This document shows, piece by piece, positions 1 to 5,189 of a stretch of 10,504 nucleotides of DNA (position 1 is the stretch's first letter; the number at the start of each line of letters is the position of its first letter). This DNA is from Planctomycetota bacterium (GTDB lineage Bacteria; Planctomycetota; Planctomycetia; Pirellulales; Thermoguttaceae). The stretch spans positions 1-10,504 of the forward strand of contig DQVB01000013.1 in NCBI GenBank assembly GCA_015661985.1. Direction: 5' to 3'. The notes below the pieces were generated by a model. The model saw only the letters and a program-made list of their open reading frames with translations, was not told where the DNA came from and did not search any database. The position numbers were made by a program, and so were the translations under genes.

Positions 1-344
1 GGCCGAGTGACCTCGACGGCAGCAGCGGGCGGCCAACGGCTGATCGCTTCGCGAAGCTCTTCCGGCCCCATGGCTCGGCCGTCCCATTGGACCCGGACCA
101 CGCGGTTCCAGCGGATAGGCCGCAACAGGAAGCCGGAAGGGAGGTCGATCCTGGCCCACAGCCGCTGGCCGTCCGTTCGGCGATCCAGGGCGGCCACCAG
201 TCGGCGGCCACTGGCCAAATCGATCCGCACCACGTCCCCCGGCTCGGGCACGCTGCCGGTCACTTCCGGCTGGGGCTGTCCGCCAGGGGTGCCAACCGTC
301 ACGCTGAGAGCCAGTAGCTGAGTCGCAAGAGCAGTGAATACCAT
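1..344 (-). CDS. Hypothetical protein, N-terminal part, cut by window edge
   Basis: An uninterrupted minus-strand frame begins with ATG at 344-342 and runs off the left edge, giving 114 codons with no stop. The product is not recognised. Residues 1-20 (MVFTALATQLLALSVTVGTP) look like a short export signal but lack the usual basic start. Residues 35-90 have the alternating pattern of a beta-rich domain (PGDVVRIDLASGRRLV, then RLWARIDLPSGFLLRPIRW), and residues 94-105 look helical. Codon use (mostly G or C in third position, few rare codons) matches the clear genes of the window, unlike the plus-strand frames across the same bases. No ATG or GTG was found in frame just upstream, and the ribosome site is weak (GGA about 14 bases before the start). 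What is seen is the open frame and its composition; export is inferred. The strand is fairly sure, the function unknown. Confidence 0.62.
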   Translation of the reverse strand, partial: MVFTALATQLLALSVTVGTPGGQPQPEVTGSVPEPGDVVRIDLASGRRLVAALDRRTDGQRLWARIDLPSGFLLRPIRWNRVVRVQWDGRAMGPEELREAISRWPPAAAVEVTR

Positions 345-577
345 GACGGGAAAGCAAGTTCCGGTGGAGTGGCGTCTGACGAGACACCCAGGCCTGCAAG
401 CCGTGCGCCGGGATGCCCTGAGGAGATGCCCCGGAAAGCAGTAACTGGCGGCACTGAAAGGACTTGTACAAATACAGGAGCCTCTTCGACACGCCCACCG
501 CGGGCCTGCAGGCGCTGCTCCGGGGCAACCCTGTGGCCGAAACGCAACCGGCCGGGCCCCAGGGGATAGCCCCAATA

Positions 578-639
578 GTGTAGATGTTTACACCGATATA
601 GGCATGGACGCCATGTGGTTATCCGTCACAACCGGCATG
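578..639. promoter_or_regulatory. Cluster of small palindromes, possible operator
   Basis: Three inverted repeats lie close together. GTGTA (578-582) faces TACAC (589-593) across 6 bases. CATGG (603-607) faces CCATG (611-615) across 3 bases. GGTT (617-620) faces AACC (630-633), with CATG flanking each side (612-615 and 636-639). They sit about 50-110 bases upstream of the best promoter for the STAS gene and between divergent genes, which is where an operator would be expected. Each arm is short, so chance is a real alternative. Confidence 0.3.
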
Positions 640-686
640 TCCTGCCCGCTGGCGAAGCGAAGGGGGGACGCGGTTGGGATGCCTGC

Positions 687-716
687 TTGACACCCGTTGA
701 GGTCCGGTTTTAAGAT
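687..716 (+). promoter_or_regulatory. Candidate sigma70-type promoter for the STAS gene
   Basis: A perfect TTGACA (-35) at 687-692 is followed after 18 bases by TAAGAT (-10) at 711-716, which matches four of six consensus positions. Transcription would start near 723 and leave a leader of about 120 bases before the ATG at 843. It points toward the STAS gene, and no better candidate was found in the gap. Confidence 0.45.
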
Positions 717-829
717 GCGCACCGGGTGTGTCGGGTCGCCACGGATCGGGCCGGTTTGTTGCACCGCATTGGGGCGGGATGTCAGTGGGTGGGCATCCCG
801 GGCGCGGCCTGCCGCCACAGCATCGACGC

Positions 830-834
830 AGGAG
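830..834 (+). promoter_or_regulatory. Ribosome site that fixes the STAS start
   Basis: AGGAG lies 8 bases before the ATG at 843. The frame is open further upstream (to 726), but those extra 39 residues do not resemble a STAS domain. This site therefore decides for the 117-residue form. Confidence 0.7.
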
Positions 835-842
835 TCGACCAG

Positions 843-1196
843 ATGGCCGAGTATCGACGCATCGAGATCAATGAAGTCGGCGATGTGACGGTGGTTCATT
901 TCAAAGACCCGAAGATCATCGAGGATATGGGCATCCAGGAGTTGGGGCAGGAGTTGTTCCGGTTGATCGAGCAGGAGAACCGGCTCAAACTGGTATTGAA
1001 TTTCGCGTCGGTGGACTTCCTGTCCAGTGCCGCTTTGGGGAAATTGATCACCTTGGAGAAAAAGGCCAAGGCCCTGGGCGGCACGTTGAAGCTGTGTAAC
1101 ATTCGTCCGGAGATATACGAGGTCTTTCTCATTACCCGGTTGAACCGGTTATTCGATATCAAGGAGGACGAGGCAGAGGCCCTGGCGGCTTTCTGA
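843..1196 (+). CDS. STAS-domain protein, anti-anti-sigma factor type
   Basis: This 117-residue protein is a single STAS domain of the usual SpoIIAA/RsbV length. These cytoplasmic proteins bind an RsbW-type kinase when unphosphorylated and so release its partner, classically a sigma factor. The sequence shows the alternating strand-helix pattern: strand VTVVHF (15-20), helix ELGQELFRLIE (33-43), strand KLVLNF (49-54), the switch segment VDFLSSAALGKLI (57-69), and strand TLKLCNI (81-87). Alignment with the DSSG motif of SpoIIAA puts the phosphorylatable serine at Ser62. The preceding aspartate is replaced by Ser61 and the glycine by Ala64. The ATG at 843 has a good ribosome site. The HATPase gene follows after 135 bases, which supports a partner-switch role. 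Family membership is close to certain. Whether the target is a sigma factor is not shown, and no sigma gene lies in the window. Confidence 0.93.
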   Translation: MAEYRRIEINEVGDVTVVHFKDPKIIEDMGIQELGQELFRLIEQENRLKLVLNFASVDFLSSAALGKLITLEKKAKALGGTLKLCNIRPEIYEVFLITRLNRLFDIKEDEAEALAAF

Positions 1197-1331
1197 GCGC
1201 TGTTTGGTGCGACCTGGCCGCCGACGAGCGCGCCTTTGCTGGCCATGTCGTAACATTCCCCGCCCCCTCAGAACGCTTTTCGCCGGATGGCACTTGCGGG
1301 CTAGGCGCAGCGGTTATAGTGACCAGGATCG

Positions 1332-1751
1332 ATGTCGGCTGATAATTGGATCTGGCAATTGGATCGCATCATTCCCAGTACGGCGGAAGACTGCCGGGAT
1401 GTAGTCGAGGAACTGCTCGATCAATTGAGACAGCGGAATTGGGATGAGCGCGACTTGTTTGGCATCCATCTGTCGTGCGAGGAAGCGCTGATGAATGCTC
1501 TGAAACACGGCAACCGCATGGACGCGTCGAAGAAAATCGAGGTTTCCTGCCGCATCTCGGACGACAAGGTGCGCGTGGAGATTGCCGACGAGGGCGAGGG
1601 TTTCGATCCGGAGGCCATCCCCGATCCGACGGACGACGAGTACCTGGATATGCCCAGCGGCCGGGGCGTGATGCTGATGCGTAACTTCATGACCCGGGTG
1701 GAATACCTCGAGGGCGGGACCCGTGTGGTGATGGAGAAAGAGCGGAGTTGA
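1332..1751 (+). CDS. RsbW/SpoIIAB-type ATP-binding switch kinase
   Basis: This 139-residue protein is a stand-alone HATPase_c_2 domain of the anti-sigma factor kinase class, and it is cytoplasmic. The N box is CEEALMNALKHGN (49-61), which carries the Mg-binding asparagine and the conserved Glu. The G1 box is DEGEGFDP (86-93). A glycine-rich lid follows at SGRGVMLMR (109-117). The N-terminal helix with EDCRDVVEELLDQL (19-32) is typical. Known members phosphorylate a STAS serine and bind a sigma factor in a mutually exclusive way. The STAS gene just upstream is the obvious substrate. The ATG at 1332 has AGGA at 1325-1328, only three bases before it, so initiation may be weak. The length is normal for the family. 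It could control a partner other than sigma, as many isolated planctomycete copies might, but ATP binding and family are clear. Confidence 0.92.
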   Translation: MSADNWIWQLDRIIPSTAEDCRDVVEELLDQLRQRNWDERDLFGIHLSCEEALMNALKHGNRMDASKKIEVSCRISDDKVRVEIADEGEGFDPEAIPDPTDDEYLDMPSGRGVMLMRNFMTRVEYLEGGTRVVMEKERS

Positions 1752-1860
1752 GCGGCCTTTTGCCGGCTTCGGCTGTTCCGGCCCGCGGGGCGGGTCACCG
1801 GGCCACGGGGCGTGGCTGTAGCAGGAAAGCGGCTGGCTGGGGCCCCCTTGCGTCCCCTGA

Positions 1861-1890
1861 GGCCAGTGGCGCAGATTGCGGGCACTGGCC
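1861..1890. other. Strong 30-base hairpin before the phosphatase gene
   Basis: GGCCAGTG (1861-1868) pairs perfectly with CACTGGCC (1883-1890). Inside it, CGCA (1870-1873) pairs with TGCG (1877-1880) around a GAT loop, leaving a one-by-two internal loop. TGA (1858-1860) can also reach TCA (1895-1897). It lies 110 bases after the kinase stop and 42 bases before the phosphatase ATG. No run of T follows on either strand, so it is not a standard intrinsic terminator. An mRNA processing or stability element, or a protein site, is as likely. Confidence 0.5.
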
Positions 1891-1932
1891 CGCCTCACCG
1901 GAGTTCGTTTCACTGCACGGGACTGTTCCTCC

Positions 1933-2622
1933 ATGCCGAACCGATTGATCGCCATCGGGGACATCCACGGATACTCGACGGCCTTGGCCGCTCTGTTGGA
2001 GGCGATCGATCCGCGCCCAGAGGATGTGATCGTCACCCTTGGCGACTACTGCGATCGCGGGCCGGATACGAAGACGACGATCGGGATACTGATCGAGCTG
2101 GCGTCGCGATGCCGGCTCGTGCCACTGTTGGGCAACCATGACGAAATGCTCTTGGAGATCGTGGCCGGGGCGAGGTTCCTCATCGCCGACTGGCTTTCCT
2201 TTGGCGGCAACCGCACCTTGTGGTCGTACGGATGCACGTCGCCCGAGCAGTTGCCGGCGGAGCATATCGACTTCTTGCGGGGTTGCCAGGCCTCTTACGA
2301 GACGGATTCGCACTTCTTTGTCCACGCCAGCTACCTGGAACGGGTGCCGCTGGCGGAGCAGCCGCCCGAAGTGCTGCGTTGGGAGTCGCTGCGAGACCGC
2401 ATGCCGGGCAGACACTATTCGGGCAAGACGGCGGTGGTGGGACACACGGCGCAGCACAGCGGCGAGATCCTGGACGTCGGCTACCTGAAGTGCATCGATA
2501 CCTACTGCTACGGCGGCCGGTGGTTGACCGCTTTGGAGGTGCACAGCGGCGAGCTATGGCAGGCTGACGCCTATGGCCGGTCGAGAGGCGAGGCCCGTCG
2601 GGCGGCTGAAGGGGCCGACTGA
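1933..2622 (+). CDS. PPP-family serine/threonine-type metallophosphatase
   Basis: This 229-residue cytoplasmic enzyme carries all signature motifs of the PPP/ApaH-like calcineurin fold: GDIHG (9-13), GDYCDRG (37-43), GNHDE (67-71), the FVHA histidine (His131) and GHT (His171). Asp10, His12, Asp38, Asn69, His131 and His171 should hold two metal ions that activate water to hydrolyse phosphoester bonds. Bacterial relatives such as PrpA and the lambda phosphatase dephosphorylate proteins; others hydrolyse diadenosine polyphosphates. The ATG at 1933 is preferred over the open frame upstream because the catalytic fold begins three residues later (RLIAIGDIHG). Its ribosome site is poor (CGGGA about ten bases away). 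It follows the STAS and kinase genes on the same strand, so it could dephosphorylate the STAS serine. That job belongs to PP2C enzymes in classical partner switches, so this is inference only. Confidence 0.93.
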   Translation: MPNRLIAIGDIHGYSTALAALLEAIDPRPEDVIVTLGDYCDRGPDTKTTIGILIELASRCRLVPLLGNHDEMLLEIVAGARFLIADWLSFGGNRTLWSYGCTSPEQLPAEHIDFLRGCQASYETDSHFFVHASYLERVPLAEQPPEVLRWESLRDRMPGRHYSGKTAVVGHTAQHSGEILDVGYLKCIDTYCYGGRWLTALEVHSGELWQADAYGRSRGEARRAAEGAD

Positions 2623-2627
2623 GTTGT

Positions 2628-2645
2628 GGTCACTTTGTTGTGACC
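2628..2645. other. Palindrome just after the phosphatase stop
   Basis: GGTCAC (2628-2633) and GTGACC (2640-2645) are perfect six-base arms around TTTGTT, starting six bases after the stop codon. A hairpin here could protect the 3' end or help end transcription. No T run follows (CTTCACGGGG), so a standard intrinsic terminator is unlikely. The symmetry would also suit a dimeric repressor. Confidence 0.4.
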
Positions 2646-2669
2646 CTTCACGGGGCGGCGGGAACTGTA

Positions 2670-2806
2670 GGGTGGGACAAGCAAACGGTTTCAGCGGTGG
2701 GCCTGCAGCCGCCGCAAGGAACTGATCACCGGGCAAGCCAGCGCAGGCGGCGGGTCGAGCCCGTTTGCGCCGGCCCACCGCCACGGGCGGCGACCTTGTC
2801 CCGCCC
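2670..2806. repeat. Interlocking inverted-repeat element with GGGACAAG ends
   Basis: The outer arms are GGGTGGGACAAG (2670-2681) and CTTGTCCCGCCC (2795-2806), complementary at 11 of 12 positions. Within them GCAAACGG (2681-2688) is the exact complement of CCGTTTGC (2761-2768), and CGGTGGGCC (2695-2703) is the exact complement of GGCCCACCG (2772-2780). These inner pairs cross each other. The opening GTAGGGTGGGACAAGC resembles dispersed intergenic repeats known from several bacterial phyla. This could be a decayed or nested palindromic repeat. Confidence 0.5.
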
Positions 2807-2836
2807 CGCGCACCGGGCGCGAACGGATACGGCTTG

Positions 2837-2865
2837 TTGACCGTTTTTCTGCCCCGCGCTAGACT
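2837..2865 (+). promoter_or_regulatory. Candidate sigma70-type promoter of the MoxR operon
   Basis: TTGACC (2837-2842) is followed after exactly 17 bases by TAGACT (2860-2865). These match five and four of six consensus positions. Transcription would start near 2872, about 54 bases before the MoxR ATG. It is the only good candidate found ahead of the three overlapping genes. Confidence 0.55.
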
Positions 2866-2925
2866 CGAGGAAGAGGTCAGCCATACCCCCTCCGAAGGAA
2901 CGTCCCGTCCAAAGCGAGGTCTCTG

Positions 2926-3885
2926 ATGACGGACGTCATGTCCACGGCCAAAAAGATCATTGCCAACGTGGAGCGGGTGATCGTTGGCAAGCGGCGTCAA
3001 ATCGTCCTTTCCCTGGTCGCCTGGTTCTGCGAAGGCCATATTCTTCTGGAGGATGTGCCGGGGGTGGCCAAGACGATGCTGGCCCGGGCATTGGCCCGCA
3101 GCGTGGGTTGTTCCTTCAAACGCATCCAGTGCACTCCGGATCTGCTGCCCACCGACGTCACGGGTGCTTCGGTGTTCAACCAGAAGACGACGGAGTTCGA
3201 GTTCCGCCCGGGTCCCATTTTCGCCCAAATCGTGCTGGCCGACGAGATCAACCGGGCCACGCCTCGGACCCAGTCGGCGCTTCTGGAGGCGATGGCCGAA
3301 AGCCGTGTGACGGTCGACGGCGTCAGTCACCGGCTGGAACCCCCGTTCCTGGTCGTCGCCACCCAGAACCCGATCGACCACGAAGGCACGTTTCCGCTGC
3401 CCGAAGCCCAGCTGGATCGTTTCCTCATGCGATTCAGCTTGGGTTACCCGTCGATGCAGGAAGAGCTGCGGATGCTGGAGATGCTCCAGAAGGAGCATCC
3501 CTTGGAGCGGATCGGGCCGGTGGTGTCGCCCCAGGAGCTGAGGGCCTGCCAGTTGGCCGTCCGGGATGTGCACGTGGACGCGAAGGTGCGCCAGTACATT
3601 TTGCAGATCGTGCAGCAGACGCGCCGGTCTGATGACCTGAGCTTGGGGGCCAGTCCGCGGGCTACGATCGCCCTGTTTCGGGCCGCCCAGGCTTTGGCCG
3701 TCGCCTCGGGTCGCAACTACGTCCAACCGGACGACGTGAAGCGTGTGGCGTCTCCCGTGCTGACTCACCGCTTGATCCTCCGGCCCGAGAGCCGCCTGCG
3801 CAAGATCACCGCGGAACAGATCGTCGAGGACATCGTGGAAGAGGTACCGGTTCCCGTGCTCCACAAGACGGCAGGTCTGGGATGA
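2926..3885 (+). CDS. MoxR-family AAA+ ATPase
   Basis: This 319-residue cytoplasmic ATPase has the full MoxR pattern: an N-terminal helix with VIVGKRRQI (18-26), a Walker A variant EDVPGVAKT (42-50) with Lys49, a Walker B segment VLADEINR (103-110), the downstream RTQSALLEAM (114-123), a sensor 1 ATQNP (145-149), and the lid motif SPRAT (243-247). The length is typical. MoxR proteins act as chaperones that insert cofactors or mature their partners, usually VWA-like proteins encoded beside them. The ATG at 2926 has GAGG at 2915-2918 with seven-base spacing; Met5 is a weaker alternative. The stop overlaps the DUF58 start (ATGA at 3882-3885), indicating coupled translation. Sequence and context agree, and nothing is missing from the catalytic core. 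The substrate is unknown. Confidence 0.96.
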   Translation: MTDVMSTAKKIIANVERVIVGKRRQIVLSLVAWFCEGHILLEDVPGVAKTMLARALARSVGCSFKRIQCTPDLLPTDVTGASVFNQKTTEFEFRPGPIFAQIVLADEINRATPRTQSALLEAMAESRVTVDGVSHRLEPPFLVVATQNPIDHEGTFPLPEAQLDRFLMRFSLGYPSMQEELRMLEMLQKEHPLERIGPVVSPQELRACQLAVRDVHVDAKVRQYILQIVQQTRRSDDLSLGASPRATIALFRAAQALAVASGRNYVQPDDVKRVASPVLTHRLILRPESRLRKITAEQIVEDIVEEVPVPVLHKTAGLG

Positions 3886-5189
3886 AATGGTTCGCCGCGG
3901 TCAGCGTGCTGCTGCTTCTGGCCCTCGTTTTTCAGGCAGGGCTTTTGGCCTATGTGGTTTACGCCGTCGCGGGGATCCTGGTGACCAGCCGTTTCTTGAG
4001 CCGAGCATGGGCCGAGGGCGCGGAGGCCGAACGGGAGTGCAACCGCTTGACGGCCAACGTGGGCGACAAGGTGGCCGTGGTGATCCGGTTGCGGAACCGG
4101 ACCCGCCTGCCTATCCCGTGGTTGTTGGTGGAGGACCTTTTCCCCCGCCATGCCTTTCTGCCTCCGCCGCCGCGGCTGCGCGTCGAGGGCCGGCGGCTGC
4201 AGCTGGCGTGGCTCAAGGCCCACGCGACGCGGACACTCACGTACCAGTTCACTTGCAACCAGCGGGGTTACTTCCAGATCGGGCCGCTGGTGCTGGAGAC
4301 GGGTGACCTGTTCGGCCTTCACCGCCGCTTTCGCGTGCTGACCGAACCGCATTTCGTCCTGGTCTACCCCGAAGTGGTGCCCCTGGAAGGCTTCGATATC
4401 GGCTCGCGGCGGCCCATCGGCGAGGTACGGATGAGCTATCGGCTGTACGAGGATCCCACCCGGATCGCCGGCGTGCGCTGCTACCAGCCCGGCGACCCGC
4501 TGAACCGCATCCATTGGCGGGCCACGGCGCGGACCGGGACGTTGCACAGCAAGCTCTACGAACCGTCGACCATAGCCGGGGCCACCATCGTGCTGGACTT
4601 CCACCAAGACGGTTACCCGGCCGAAGGAGGGATCTACCGCTCGGAGCTGGCCATCACGGCGGCCGCTTCGGTCACTCACGCCCTGTATGAGATGAACCAA
4701 CAGGTGGGGCTGGTGACCAACGGACGCGACGCGGCCGATCGCATCCGCCGAGAGGGGTGGGACTACGATATCCGCTCGCGGCAGGCGGCGCGGCGCACGG
4801 CGGGGATGCGGGAGTCGAGTGATCGGCTCCAGCCGGTCATCGTCCCCACCCAGCGGGGCGCGGAGCAGCGGATGCGGATCCTGGAAACGCTGGCCCGCGT
4901 TGAACTGACCGACGGGCTCGACCTGGTCCAGCTGGTGCGCGAAACGGCCCCCCGTATCCCTCGTGACGCCACCGTGCTGGTCATCTTGCCCCGCGTCACC
5001 GCAGAGACGGCCGTCGCTTTGGGCAACCTGCGCCGCAGCGGGTTTGCCGTCAGCGCCATCCTCAATATCTTCGAAGAACACTATTTCGCCGAAGCCGCCG
5101 GCCGGCTGGCGGCCGAAGGCGTCGACGCTTTCCAGCTGAAGGATCGCCCGGGGATCGCCTCCATCTGTCGCAGGTACGTGATGGTATGA
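3882..5189 (+). CDS. DUF58 membrane-anchored protein
   Basis: This 435-residue protein starts with a hydrophobic segment (residues 3-36) long enough for two close membrane helices, a basic stretch, then a beta-rich domain (about 55-165). The DUF58 signature follows: YEDPTRIAGVR (189-199), then YQPGDPLNRIHWRATARTG (201-219) and KLYEP (224-228). The region after it (234-395, starting ATIVLDF) has the alternating pattern of a VWA-like fold. The first metal-binding motif reads DFHQD rather than DxSxS, so metal binding may be lost. DUF58 proteins are regular partners of MoxR ATPases. The ATG at 3882 overlaps the MoxR stop, and its own TGA overlaps the next start (5186-5189). Length is usual. Family and operon membership are sure. 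The molecular role is not established for the family. Confidence 0.94.
   Translation: MKWFAAVSVLLLLALVFQAGLLAYVVYAVAGILVTSRFLSRAWAEGAEAERECNRLTANVGDKVAVVIRLRNRTRLPIPWLLVEDLFPRHAFLPPPPRLRVEGRRLQLAWLKAHATRTLTYQFTCNQRGYFQIGPLVLETGDLFGLHRRFRVLTEPHFVLVYPEVVPLEGFDIGSRRPIGEVRMSYRLYEDPTRIAGVRCYQPGDPLNRIHWRATARTGTLHSKLYEPSTIAGATIVLDFHQDGYPAEGGIYRSELAITAAASVTHALYEMNQQVGLVTNGRDAADRIRREGWDYDIRSRQAARRTAGMRESSDRLQPVIVPTQRGAEQRMRILETLARVELTDGLDLVQLVRETAPRIPRDATVLVILPRVTAETAVALGNLRRSGFAVSAILNIFEEHYFAEAAGRLAAEGVDAFQLKDRPGIASICRRYVMV

Larger units (their letters stand above)
345..842. other. Non-coding stretch between divergent genes
   Basis: This 498-base gap separates the minus-strand left-edge gene from the STAS gene. 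It holds a cluster of small palindromes (578-639), a sigma70-like promoter (687-716) and the ribosome site of the STAS gene. Short frames on both strands have no recognisable protein pattern and no convincing ribosome sites. No clear promoter was found for the left-edge gene. Confidence 0.6.
2623..2925. other. Gap with palindrome, repeat element and promoter
   Basis: This 303-base gap between the phosphatase and MoxR genes contains, in order, a GGTCAC palindrome, an interlocking inverted-repeat element and the promoter of the MoxR operon. No coding frame with a credible ribosome site or protein-like composition was found in it. Confidence 0.6.

Noticed and set aside
726..842. Upstream extension of the STAS gene
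   Set aside because: The extra 39 residues do not fit a STAS domain, and AGGAG at 830-834 fits the ATG at 843.
1315..1320. TATAGT as a -10 element for the HATPase gene
   Set aside because: The nearest -35-like sequence (TTGCGG, 1294-1299) is only 15 bases away and the implied start of transcription would leave almost no leader; too weak to list as a promoter.
1795..2544. A 249-codon minus-strand open frame opposite the phosphatase gene
   Set aside because: The plus strand carries all PPP motifs; the minus product has no recognisable domain.
2554..3864. A 436-codon minus-strand open frame opposite the MoxR gene
   Set aside because: It is the mirror of a GC-rich gene with biased third positions; its product is rich in Arg, His, Gly and Pro and has no family pattern, while the plus strand encodes intact MoxR motifs.
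3765..5081. A 438-codon minus-strand open frame opposite the DUF58 gene
   Set aside because: Same reason: a codon-bias shadow of a well supported gene, with no ribosome site or domain.
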